DNA of 64,000 nucleotides from Arachnia propionica (GTDB taxonomy: Bacteria; Actinomycetota; Actinomycetes; Propionibacteriales; Propionibacteriaceae). Each line of letters starts with the position of its first letter. Position 1 is the stretch's first letter. Made by a program: the position numbers and the translations under genes. This document shows positions 8,318-16,864 of the stretch, piece by piece. Below the pieces are notes generated by a model that worked only from the letters and a program-made list of their open reading frames with translations, did not search any database and was not told the origin of the DNA. The stretch spans positions 2,604,001-2,668,000 of the forward strand of contig NZ_CP146373.1 of the NCBI RefSeq assembly GCF_037055325.1, given 5' to 3'.

Positions 8318-9748
8318 CTACAGCACGGCCCCCGGACGATAGGCGGCCGCCTCCGGGTGGGTCGCCGTGATCTTCGCGACCTCCTCCGCTATCCGCCCCA
8401 CCTGCGCCTCGGCGGTGCCTGCCAGGTCGAGGGGATCGGTGACAAGAGCGCCCAGTTCGTCACGAGTCAGCCTGAGGCGGGGGTCGGCGGCGAGGCGGTC
8501 GAGGAGGTCGTTGGTCCTCATGCCGTGGCGCATCTCCAGTGCGACGGCGACCGCGTGTTCCTTGATGGCCTCGTGGGCTTCCTCGCGACCCACTCCCCTG
8601 CGCACCGCCGCCATCAGCACCTTCGTGGTGGTCAGGAAGGGCAGGTAGCGATCCAGTTCGGCGGCGATCACCTCGGGGAAAGCCCCGAAGTCGGCGAGCA
8701 CGGTGAGGAAAGTCTCAAACAGCCCGTCGAGCGCAAAGAACGCGTCGGGCAGCGCCACCCGCCGCACCACCGAGCAGGAGACATCGCCCTCGTTCCACTG
8801 GTCCCCGGCCAGCTCACCGATCATGGAGACGTAGCCGCGCAGGATCACCGACAGCCCGTTGACGCGCTCGCAGGAGCGGGTGTTCATCTTGTGGGGCATG
8901 GCGGAGCTGCCGACCTGTCCCTCCTTGAACCCCTCCGTGACCAATTCGAGACCCGCCATCAGGCGGATGGTGGTGGCCACGTTCGACGGGGCCGCGGAGG
9001 TCTGCGCCAAGGCGGTGACGACGTCGTAGTCAAGGCTACGCGGATACACCTGTCCCGTGGAGGTGAGAACGGCCTCGAAACCCAGCTCGGAGGTGACCCG
9101 GCGTTCCAGCTCGGCCAGCCTGCCTGCGTCGCCACCGAGGAGGTCGAGCATGTCCTGGGCGGTTCCGACCGGCCCCTTGATCCCGCGCGCCGGGTAGCGG
9201 GCGATGAGCTCCTCCAGTCTCCGGTACGCCACCAGCAGCTCGTCGGCGGCGGTGGCGAACCGTTTGCCCAGGGTGGTGATCTGGGCCGCGACATTGTGGG
9301 AACGACCGGTCAGCGGCTGCTCGGCCCATGCGACGGCCAGCCGGGCTAGTTGCGCCAGGGCGGCGACGGCGCGGTCGCGGATCACGCACAGCGAGGACAG
9401 GACCTGGTATTGCTCGATGTTCTCGGTGAGGTCGCGCGAGGTCATGCCCTTGTGGACGTGTTCGTGGCCGGCGAGGGCGTTGAACTCCTCGATCCGGGCC
9501 TTGACGTCGTGGCGGGTGACGCGTTCGCGGGCCGCGATGGATTCGAGGTTCACCTCGCCTGTGACCGCCTCGTAGGCGGCGATCACCTCGTCGGGATCGC
9601 CCCCCCCGAAGTCGACACCCAGGTCACGTTGGGCGCGCAGCACCGCCAGCCAGAGCCGGCGCTCGGCAACCACCTTTGCCTCGGGCGCCCAGATGTCGCG
9701 CATCTGCGCGGAGGCGTAACGGGTGGCCAGCACATTGGGGACGCTCAT
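8318..9748 (-). CDS. purB: Adenylosuccinate lyase
   Basis: Cleaves SAICAR to AICAR and adenylosuccinate to AMP, releasing fumarate. 476 residues from the ATG at 9748 (MSVPNVLATRYASAQMRDIW). The frame is open upstream into purD-antisense sequence, but family alignment fixes this start. Motifs: HVHKGMTSRDLTEN (catalytic His region), TGRSHNVAAQ, and the fumarase/aspartase signature GSSAMPHKMN. Located 62 bp downstream of purD. Confidence 0.96.
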   Translation of the reverse strand: MSVPNVLATRYASAQMRDIWAPEAKVVAERRLWLAVLRAQRDLGVDFGGGDPDEVIAAYEAVTGEVNLESIAARERVTRHDVKARIEEFNALAGHEHVHKGMTSRDLTENIEQYQVLSSLCVIRDRAVAALAQLARLAVAWAEQPLTGRSHNVAAQITTLGKRFATAADELLVAYRRLEELIARYPARGIKGPVGTAQDMLDLLGGDAGRLAELERRVTSELGFEAVLTSTGQVYPRSLDYDVVTALAQTSAAPSNVATTIRLMAGLELVTEGFKEGQVGSSAMPHKMNTRSCERVNGLSVILRGYVSMIGELAGDQWNEGDVSCSVVRRVALPDAFFALDGLFETFLTVLADFGAFPEVIAAELDRYLPFLTTTKVLMAAVRRGVGREEAHEAIKEHAVAVALEMRHGMRTNDLLDRLAADPRLRLTRDELGALVTDPLDLAGTAEAQVGRIAEEVAKITATHPEAAAYRPGAVL

Positions 9749-9810
9749 GCGGGCAACTCTATTGTCTCCACCGCACTTTCTCCCGAATTCCCGGAGGGCC
9801 TGCGGGCTCC

Positions 9811-11037
9811 TCAGTGTGGGATGCCGATGTCGGTGCGGTGGAAGCCGTCGGGGAAGTTCACCCGCGACAGGTGGTCGTAGGCGCGGTCGCGGGCCTGGTC
9901 GAGGTCCTCTCCCAGCCCGACGATCCCCAGCACCCGCCCCCCGGATGCGACGAGTCTCCCCTCGATCGTTATTGTCCCGGCGTGCACCGTCCATGCGCGG
10001 TCGGTGTCGGCGGGCAGCTCGATGCATCCTCCCCCAACCGGGATGCCGGGGTAGCCCCGCGCCGCCTCGACGACCACCACGGCGGCGCCGTCGCGCCACC
10101 GCAGCGGCGGCAGGCCGGCCAGTTCGCCGCGGGCCGCGGCGCGCAGCACACCGGCGAGGGGGGTCTCTAGCAACGCCAGGACGGCCTGGGTCTCGGGATC
10201 GCCGAACCGGACGTTGAACTCCACCACCCGCACCCCGCGACCGGTCAAGGCCAGTCCCGCGTACAGCAGTCCGGTGAAGGGCGTGCCGCGGCCCCTCATC
10301 TCGGTCAGTGTCGGGACGATCACTCGGGTCATGACCTCCTCGACAAGCCCGTCCGGGGCCCACGGCAGTGGACAGTAGGCCCCCATGCCGCCGGTGTTGG
10401 GGCCGGCATCGCCGTCGCCGACGCGTTTGAAGTCCTGGGCGGGCAGCAGCGGCACCGCGGTGGCGCCGTCACAGATCGCGAACAACGACACCTCCGGCCC
10501 GTCGAGGAACTCCTCGATCACCACCTTCCCGCAGGCCTCGGCGTGCGCCAGGGCGGCGGCACGATCGGGGGTGACGACGACCCCCTTGCCAGCCGCCAGG
10601 CCGTCGTTCTTGACGACATACGGCGGACCGTAGGCGTCGAGGGCGGCAGCGACCTCATCAGGTGTCGCGCACACGCGGGCATCGGCGGTTGGCACCCCGG
10701 CGGCTCGCATCACCTCCTTGGCGAAGGCCTTGGAGCCCTCCAGTTCGGCGGCTGCCGCGGACGGACCGAAGCAATCGATGCCTGCCTCCTGGACGGCGTC
10801 GGCCACCCCCGCCACCAGGGGCGCCTCAGCTCCCACGACCACCAGATCGCCCCCGATCCGCCGGGCCAGTGCGACAACGGCTGCGGGATCGGAGGGATCG
10901 ACGGCGTGCAGGGTTCCGATCCCGGCCAGTCCCGGATTCCCGGGGGCGGCGTGCAACTGGACGGAGGGATCGGCGACGAGAGCGCGGCCCAGGGCGTGCT
11001 CACGCCCCCCAGAGCCGAGGAGCAAAACAGTGGTCAC
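9811..11037 (-). CDS. purD: Phosphoribosylamine-glycine ligase (GAR synthetase)
   Basis: ATP-grasp enzyme joining glycine to phosphoribosylamine, second step of purine synthesis. 408 residues; begins MTTVLLLGSGGREHALGRAL; contains GPSAAAAELEGSKAFAKEVM, YVVKNDGLAAGKGVVV, the GGMGAYCPLP segment and the metal-binding VEFNVRFGDPETQ. Transcribed toward purB; the 180-bp gap to the divergent WD40 gene contains its promoter. Confidence 0.96.
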   Translation of the reverse strand: MTTVLLLGSGGREHALGRALVADPSVQLHAAPGNPGLAGIGTLHAVDPSDPAAVVALARRIGGDLVVVGAEAPLVAGVADAVQEAGIDCFGPSAAAAELEGSKAFAKEVMRAAGVPTADARVCATPDEVAAALDAYGPPYVVKNDGLAAGKGVVVTPDRAAALAHAEACGKVVIEEFLDGPEVSLFAICDGATAVPLLPAQDFKRVGDGDAGPNTGGMGAYCPLPWAPDGLVEEVMTRVIVPTLTEMRGRGTPFTGLLYAGLALTGRGVRVVEFNVRFGDPETQAVLALLETPLAGVLRAAARGELAGLPPLRWRDGAAVVVVEAARGYPGIPVGGGCIELPADTDRAWTVHAGTITIEGRLVASGGRVLGIVGLGEDLDQARDRAYDHLSRVNFPDGFHRTDIGIPH

Positions 11038-11219
11038 GCCCCGAGCTTAGATCCTGCCCCATGGGTCGCGGCACACCGGCTCTTCCGATGCGTCACGCCC
11101 GGATGTGTGGATCGCAGCAGCCAGTCCTGTCGGGCGATTGGCCGACAGCAAACCTCCTGGGTCATGCCAAAGTCTCGATTAACCTGTATCTATCGGCGTG
11201 CAGAGGCGTGAGGAGCCAG

Positions 11220-12962
11220 ATGAGCATCCATTCAGGATCACCTGCCCATCTCGCCATGCACGCAGACATCACTCATGAGGAGGAAGCGACGCTTCCCGCC
11301 CGCTCGGGCGTGCAGGCGTGGCTGCAGGAACTGGCCGAGAACGAGCTCGCCATGGACCGCATTAGCCCTCGTGAACTGACCCAGCGAATCATGCAGGACG
11401 CCTTCGGGCGATACTCGCTGCCTCCCCGGGTCGCGGGGATGCTGGCCGCCAGCCATCTGCTGCGCGACGCGGACCCGCAGGACCGGCAGGGCATCCGGCA
11501 GCTCGCCACCGCCTGGTTCACGTCCATGCCTCCGAGCGCCGTCGACGAATCCACATGGTTCGTCCGGCAGGCCGTCCGACGCCCCCAGACTCCGCACCTG
11601 ACGCTCGCGGGACACACCAGCGATGTCCTCGAACTCTCCCGCTGCAACGCCCGGGATGGCCGTCCCCTGCTCGTCTCCGAGAGCGAGGACGCCACCACAC
11701 GCATGTGGGATCCCAGTACCGGCGAGGAGACCAGCGAGCCCGTCGACTCGCCACTGTCGGGCATCCCCACCAGACGTGAGGCCACGTTCACCGACGCCTA
11801 CGGTCGGACCCTGTTGGCCACCCCGGACGGGAACAACGTCCAGATCACGGATCGCACGACCGGCGAGGAGGTCGGGGTGCCGCTGCGCGGCCACGATTCC
11901 GAGGTGACGGATGTCTTTTCCTTCTACGGTCCCGCCGGGCGTCCATTGCTGGCTTCCGCCTCCCGCGACCACACCATCAGGGTCTGGGATCCGGCCTCCA
12001 AGTCGCGCCCGGCGGCGAGATTCGTCGAACAACTGGACGAGATGCAGGTGATCACCTGGTTCACGGCTAGCGACGGTTCGCCGCGGGTCGGTACCATCGG
12101 ACACCCCTACGACGACGTCCTCCAGATCTGGGAGCCCGACACGGGCCAGTGGGTCGGGGCGTTGAACGCCTGTCCCGGCCAGCTCTGGGCGGAGACGTGC
12201 AGCGCCCGGTTCACCACCCAGCAAGGCAACCAGATGCTCGCTGTCGCGGAACAAGAATCCCTGCGATTCTGGGATCTCGATTCGGGACAGCTCGTCGGCG
12301 ATTCCCTGAACGGACACACCGCACGCATCAACGACATCCTGGCCTGGACCACACCTTTCGGGGACATCCGGCTGGCCACGGCCAGCAGCGACGGCAGCAT
12401 CCGGCTCTGGGATCCGGTCCGGGGCACTCAGGTTGGTCGGTCGCTGACGGGGCACGCCGGACCGGTCAGGGCCTTGAGCACCTTCACCACCCGTCACGGC
12501 GACGCCTGGCTGGCCTCCGTCGGCGACGACGGCGCCATCCGCGTCTGGGATCCCGACGTGGGCCGACAGATCGGCAGGCCCCTGCAGGGACCGTCCTGCC
12601 CGATGACCCGCGTGGTCGCCTTCTCCGCCGCGAACGGCGAACCCCGGCTGGTGACCACCGGGGACGACTACATCGTCCGCGTCTGGGATCCGGGCAACGG
12701 TCGGCAACTGGGACGTCTCAGCAGCGGCGAGGAGAACCTCTGCGACGTCGTCCTGGTGGGGACGAACCGGGAGGGGCGCACCCGCTTGGTCACGTCAGGA
12801 CTCGACCGCTCCATCAGGTTCTGGGACATCGCGACGGGCAGGATGACCTACGCCATGCACGCCCTGGACTACACCGAAACCATCATGTCGCTGCGTTACG
12901 GCGACCTGGCCGTGAGCCTCAACGACGGCTGGGCGCTGCTGCGGCTGCCGCTGGGGGTGTGA
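11220..12962 (+). CDS. WD40 beta-propeller repeat protein
   Basis: Unknown role, probably a protein-protein scaffold. 580 residues from the ATG at 11220 (preceded by GAGGAG). Residues 1-120 form a helical region without a recognised family; from about 125 there are WD-type repeats, each roughly 45-60 residues, with recurring (I/V)R(V/L/F)WDP and GH motifs, e.g. HTIRVWDPASKS, SIRLWDPVRG, AIRVWDPDVG, IVRVWDPGNG and SIRFWDIATG. No signal peptide or kinase domain is seen. Followed by a second, shorter WD-type gene in the same direction. Confidence 0.85.
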   Translation: MSIHSGSPAHLAMHADITHEEEATLPARSGVQAWLQELAENELAMDRISPRELTQRIMQDAFGRYSLPPRVAGMLAASHLLRDADPQDRQGIRQLATAWFTSMPPSAVDESTWFVRQAVRRPQTPHLTLAGHTSDVLELSRCNARDGRPLLVSESEDATTRMWDPSTGEETSEPVDSPLSGIPTRREATFTDAYGRTLLATPDGNNVQITDRTTGEEVGVPLRGHDSEVTDVFSFYGPAGRPLLASASRDHTIRVWDPASKSRPAARFVEQLDEMQVITWFTASDGSPRVGTIGHPYDDVLQIWEPDTGQWVGALNACPGQLWAETCSARFTTQQGNQMLAVAEQESLRFWDLDSGQLVGDSLNGHTARINDILAWTTPFGDIRLATASSDGSIRLWDPVRGTQVGRSLTGHAGPVRALSTFTTRHGDAWLASVGDDGAIRVWDPDVGRQIGRPLQGPSCPMTRVVAFSAANGEPRLVTTGDDYIVRVWDPGNGRQLGRLSSGEENLCDVVLVGTNREGRTRLVTSGLDRSIRFWDIATGRMTYAMHALDYTETIMSLRYGDLAVSLNDGWALLRLPLGV

Positions 12963-13079
12963 GCTCCGCCTCCGGTTTGTCGATGACGCCGGGTACTGTT
13001 CAGGCCATGAGCAACCTGAATGCCTGCTCCGGAGAACGCCGGATGACATGCGACGTCACGATTCCGGAAGGCTGATCGG

Positions 13080-14057
13080 ATGCGTCGGATCCCGAGGAAG
13101 ATCGTTGCCGCCACCACCGTGGGTGTGTTGGCACTGGCCAGGCTTAGGAATGCCCGCAGACGCGGTGCCGTCAGGTCGATCGCGACCTTCACCACCGCGG
13201 ACGGGAAACCGCGGGTGGCAACGCTCGGTCGCGGTCGTTTCGTCCGCATCTGGGACGCCGATTCGGGACGCCGGCTGCGAAGGCTGCCGATGAGCGGCGC
13301 CTCCGTTCACCTGGCCACCTTCGTATCGAGCACCGGAAGTCCCCGACTCGCGGTGCTCACCGCCGATCAGGAGATCCACATCTGGAATCCGGTCGCGGGA
13401 GACCGGATCGGTGAGCTACGGGTCGCGGAAGCAGACATGGGATCACGGCTGGTGGCGTGGAACACCACGTCGGGTCACCCCCGGATCGCAGTCACCTGTG
13501 GTGATGCCGGTATCCGCATCATCGATCCCGAGGCCGGGGCACAGGACGGGCTCGTGCTCATGGGCCACGAGGTCGCGGTCGTCGACCTCGTCACCTGGTT
13601 CACCCCCGGAGGTCAGCCACGGCTCGCATCCAGCGGCGATGGCGTCACCTTGTTGTGGGACCCGGAAACCGGTCACAACCTGGGGCAGTTGACCGGGCCT
13701 GACGAATGGTTGAACAGCATCACCGCCCACACCTCCCCGGAGCGGACGCTGTTGGTGGTGATCGACGAGGAGGGCGGTTACACGCTGTGGGATCCGCAGG
13801 CCGAACAGAAAGTGGCTTCCTATCGACTTCCCTCAGGGCTTGAACCCGGTCTCGGGATATCGTTGCCCGGGCTGCGGATTGCCACGGGGCACGGTGACGG
13901 CACGGTTCGGGTGACGGACCCCGCTACGGGCGATCAGCTCCACGAGACCCGCTTCAGACGACCGGTCCGGGCGATCGCTTCCCTTCCCGATGGGATGGTG
14001 GTCGGCCTAGACGACGGGTGGCGAATGGTGCGGCTCCCCGAGAGCGAGGCGGCCTGA
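13080..14057 (+). CDS. WD40-type propeller protein, short paralogue with N-terminal hydrophobic segment
   Basis: 325 residues, function unknown. The N terminus (MRRIPRKIVAATTVGVLALA) is basic then hydrophobic and could be a membrane anchor or signal sequence. The rest has degenerate WD-type blades (FVRIWDADSGRRL, EIHIWNPVAGDRI, VTLLWDPETGHNL, GYTLWDPQAEQKV, TVRVTDPATG). The end (VVGLDDGWRMVRLPE) is nearly the same phrase as the end of the preceding gene (AVSLNDGWALLRLPL), indicating paralogy by duplication. Only 117 bp separate the two. Confidence 0.8.
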   Translation: MRRIPRKIVAATTVGVLALARLRNARRRGAVRSIATFTTADGKPRVATLGRGRFVRIWDADSGRRLRRLPMSGASVHLATFVSSTGSPRLAVLTADQEIHIWNPVAGDRIGELRVAEADMGSRLVAWNTTSGHPRIAVTCGDAGIRIIDPEAGAQDGLVLMGHEVAVVDLVTWFTPGGQPRLASSGDGVTLLWDPETGHNLGQLTGPDEWLNSITAHTSPERTLLVVIDEEGGYTLWDPQAEQKVASYRLPSGLEPGLGISLPGLRIATGHGDGTVRVTDPATGDQLHETRFRRPVRAIASLPDGMVVGLDDGWRMVRLPESEAA

Positions 14058-14112
14058 TCCTCGGCTCCGCCGGTCGGTGAGCCTCCACGTTTGGCTCAAC
14101 CCTGCAATTAGT

Positions 14113-14134
14113 GAGTATACGTATGCATATACTC
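14113..14134. promoter_or_regulatory. Operator-like inverted repeat upstream of EXLDI gene
   Basis: GAGTATA-(8 bp)-TATACTC; the 8-bp centre (CGTATGCA) is itself nearly symmetric. It ends five bases before the ATG at 14140, so a bound repressor would block transcription or translation. ATAC/GTAT-rich palindromes of this kind are typical of PadR/TetR-type sites (family knowledge, not tested). No such regulator gene is adjacent. Confidence 0.55.
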
Positions 14135-14139
14135 ATCTC

Positions 14140-14646
14140 ATGCCACGACGAACGATCTACGTCTCGGAGAACGATCAAGAGCTCTTCGAGCGTGCCGCAC
14201 AGGAACCCGGGGGCCTGTCCCCCACCGTCGCCATCGCCCTGAACGAATACATGGCCAGGGCGGTGCTGCGCAACGAGGGGATGGAGGTCATCGACCTGAC
14301 CATCGATGACAACGGCGTCAGCCACAAGGTCCGTTTCACCGGTCGGAAGCTGCTTCGTCTGGAGGAGAAGGTCGCCAACGGGGTCCGTGTCCGGTTCGCC
14401 TACCTCACCAAACAGAACCGCTACGCCATCCACGAGAAGATCATCGCCGATCCAGCCGACTGGGAGGGGCAGGGAGAACGCCTCTGGTGTGACCCCCTCA
14501 CATGGACCCACAGTTTCTGGATCCGCAGCGACCGCACCCTGGAGGTCTACGACACACTCGACCAGCTGCGCGAGAAAGACCCGGACCTGGCCGACCGGGT
14601 CGCCGCCGCCCAGAAGACCCCACCCCTCGAGGAACTCGACATCTAG
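14140..14646 (+). CDS. EXLDI-family protein
   Basis: 168 residues from the ATG at 14140 (MPRRTIYVSENDQELFERA). The C terminus ends PPLEELDI, the E-x-L-D-I tail that names the EXLDI family. The first half starts like a ribbon-helix-helix/CopG-type protein (basic N terminus, strand, helix); the second half contains WIRSDRTLEVYDTLDQL. Function is not established for the family; members are usually small, soluble and in actinobacteria. An inverted repeat lies over the start region. I use this start because the upstream alternative would run through that operator. Confidence 0.75.
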   Translation: MPRRTIYVSENDQELFERAAQEPGGLSPTVAIALNEYMARAVLRNEGMEVIDLTIDDNGVSHKVRFTGRKLLRLEEKVANGVRVRFAYLTKQNRYAIHEKIIADPADWEGQGERLWCDPLTWTHSFWIRSDRTLEVYDTLDQLREKDPDLADRVAAAQKTPPLEELDI

Positions 14647-15126
14647 CATGTCGCACCGTTGAGTGGTTTCTGGTTTTGCGGGGTGGAGCAGGACCTGAAT
14701 TGCCTGAGTTGACGCTCACAGATGATTGAGCGTGCTCAGCTGCGTCGCCGTGAGTCCGCACAGAATCTCGCGTTTCATTCCTGGGCAGTATTGGAATACG
14801 CGCCGAGTTTTCCAGGCCGATACCGTCGCACCCTTCGATGCACCACGGGGCGAAACCTAAACCGCACATAACGACGCAGGCCAACAACCATGAGAAGCAC
14901 CCCGATATACCGAACCGCTCACTCCTTGGCGCCAGATGTGGATCACCGGTCATAACAAACCCAGCTGCAGCCCAGCGAGCCCGACCGGATCTGAGTTCTG
15001 CACTCAACTGTGAAGAGTCGTCAACGCCTAGCACTCACCATGGAAGCTGAATTCCATGCTCGAACGTGGATACTCCCAGCGCAGGGCTCCCGGCTTGGAG
15101 GATAGGCCTGCCGGTCTCAGCTCTGC
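14647..15126. other. 480 bp without a supportable gene
   Basis: Short open frames only, none with a convincing start or similarity. Marks the change from high-GC core sequence to lower-GC accessory sequence. No tRNA-like cloverleaf or repeat was recognised by eye. Confidence 0.5.
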
Positions 15127-16095
15127 CTAGCTGATGAGGTTGCGGAGCTCTCGTTCCTCATCATCGCTGAGGCCGGCCTGTCTCACGTCCTGACGGCTCT
15201 CCTCGTAACGCTGTGCAGCTGCAAGAGTCTCTTCCACGCGTCTGGTGGAGAAACCCTGCAGCTTCGCTTTACTGCAGTCGAGGATGCTCATGTATCGAAG
15301 CGCGGGGTCAGGAATCCAGAGCGGAAGGGAACGCGGCCCCATCCAAGGTCGGACCCCGTGCTTCAGGAGCATCGTGTCATCAACAACACGAGCCTGTGCG
15401 GAGCTTCCTGTGATGGCTACGCAGTGAGCATAAACCTCACCAAGCGTTGTGGCCTCTCCCCCGATATTGAACGTTCCACAGATTTTGTTCACCACACAGT
15501 GAACAATCCAGCCGGCGAGGTCTGCCACATCCAAGATCGCCGTCGGCTGGGTGGCGTCGGGGACCAGGACATCATTCCCTGTGGGATGAGCAAACCGCCA
15601 AGGGTAGTAGCCGGATCGTCCAGTCCAATCGCCGTTGCCACCAATCAGACCGGGACGGATGATCGTGAGCGCTTTGTGGTGGTCTCGGTACGCTTCTTCA
15701 CACGCCACCTTTGCCGGCCCATACTGACTCATGTCTCCCATGACTTCGGCCTCAAGAGCATCGTGGACCTCGGCCATTTCCGTCGTCGCTGTCGCATCGA
15801 AGTGGGTGTAGGCACTCCCCGAGGAGACATAAACCCAGTGCTTGGCAGTCAGTCGCTGGGCTGCACGTCGTGCATGACTGGGTTGAGTAGCCACATCGAT
15901 TACCGCACCCCAGTCTCGTCCAGCAACCGGCTCCAGCGAATCGGGCTGGTCTCGATCCGCTTTGATGAGCACTGCACCGGCAGGAACTTGACCAGAACCT
16001 CGCGCCACGCACGTGACCGAGTGCCCAGCAGTCATTAGTTGGCACGCAACCTCGCGCCCTAGGAAACCAGTACCGCCGAGCAAGAGAATGTCCAT
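15127..16095 (-). CDS. NAD-dependent epimerase/dehydratase (extended SDR)
   Basis: 322 residues. Rossmann motif GGTGFLG at 7-13 (MDILLLGGTGFLGREVACQL), then a short-chain dehydrogenase core with VYVSSGSAYT (Ser) and a MSQYGPAKVACEEAY segment holding Tyr-x-x-x-Lys (YGPAK). The C-terminal half resembles reductases acting on sugars or isoflavone-like substrates; the substrate cannot be named. A small XRE regulator lies 57 bp upstream on the same strand and may control it. Confidence 0.8.
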   Translation of the reverse strand: MDILLLGGTGFLGREVACQLMTAGHSVTCVARGSGQVPAGAVLIKADRDQPDSLEPVAGRDWGAVIDVATQPSHARRAAQRLTAKHWVYVSSGSAYTHFDATATTEMAEVHDALEAEVMGDMSQYGPAKVACEEAYRDHHKALTIIRPGLIGGNGDWTGRSGYYPWRFAHPTGNDVLVPDATQPTAILDVADLAGWIVHCVVNKICGTFNIGGEATTLGEVYAHCVAITGSSAQARVVDDTMLLKHGVRPWMGPRSLPLWIPDPALRYMSILDCSKAKLQGFSTRRVEETLAAAQRYEESRQDVRQAGLSDDEERELRNLIS

Positions 16096-16152
16096 GGCAC
16101 AACTGTTGCAGCTGCGCTACTACACATGCAGTTCATTCTGCTGTGAGCAGCT

Positions 16153-16461
16153 TCAAGTCATGAGCTGCGCACCCGAGTCCGCCACAACCTGTTCCAAGGC
16201 ATCTGCTGCTTGTCGTGCAAGCTCCGGAACCTCGAGCCCCATCGCTCCGGTGATTGCGTGCAGCATCTCCGACGAGGGATCTTTCAACCCACGTTCGACC
16301 TCTGACAGGTACTGTGGAGAGAGCCCAGCTCGCCTTGCCACATCAGCGAGACGCTCACCATGCTTGACACGCTGACCTCGGATCACCTCCCCGACGGCTT
16401 CACGCCACAGGCCACCGCCTTGCACCCGAGTTACCGCTCTCAGCGAAAACACAACGCCCAT
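16153..16461 (-). CDS. XRE-family helix-turn-helix transcriptional regulator
   Basis: 102 residues. A Cro/C1-type HTH spans about 27-80 (LWREAVGEVIRGQRVKHGER, ADVARRAGLSPQYLSEVERG, PSSEMLHAITGAMGL), the pattern seen in actinobacterial ClgR/PopR-type activators. Upstream of the epimerase gene on the same strand. Confidence 0.85.
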   Translation of the reverse strand: MGVVFSLRAVTRVQGGGLWREAVGEVIRGQRVKHGERLADVARRAGLSPQYLSEVERGLKDPSSEMLHAITGAMGLEVPELARQAADALEQVVADSGAQLMT

Positions 16462-16864
16462 GGCTCCAAGCTACTAAAGCAGTCCTACCAATACTTGGAT
16501 GGAAGATAGCGAGGCACCGCCGACTGGCGATGCCGAAAACGATCCTGCAAAGCGGCGTGGTTGTCATCTCGCGAGTCTCATAGCCAAGTAGAAACACGGC
16601 CCAGGCGCGAGCACATTCCTAGCCCGAGGCTCCACGCTGCGAGGCGCCACCCTTATCTCCCGGGTAGTCACCGAAACCGCCACTGCTTTCACGGTAAGCC
16701 CAGATGAGCAAACCCGAGGGCCGTGGTCGGGGGCGCGGGTGAAGGTCTCACAGGATCGGTGGTACAACACTCACCGATCGTCTTCCCAGAAGGAACAGAT
16801 TCACTCAAGGACACCGCTCTGGAGGCCCTCGGCACCGCGCCCCACGCTCTCATTGGTTCTGGGG
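16462..16864. other. 400 bp without a supportable gene
   Basis: Holds the start region of the XRE gene and the 3' side of the MATE gene. Short frames here show no recognisable motif. No terminator stronger than a few base pairs was seen. Confidence 0.45.

Noticed and set aside
11238-12707. 489-codon minus-strand frame
   Set aside because: Antisense of the WD40 gene; its own repetitive look only mirrors the WD repeats.
13007-13075. 22-codon frame before the second WD40 gene
   Set aside because: Has an ATG and stop but no ribosome site or similarity; not enough to call a leader peptide.
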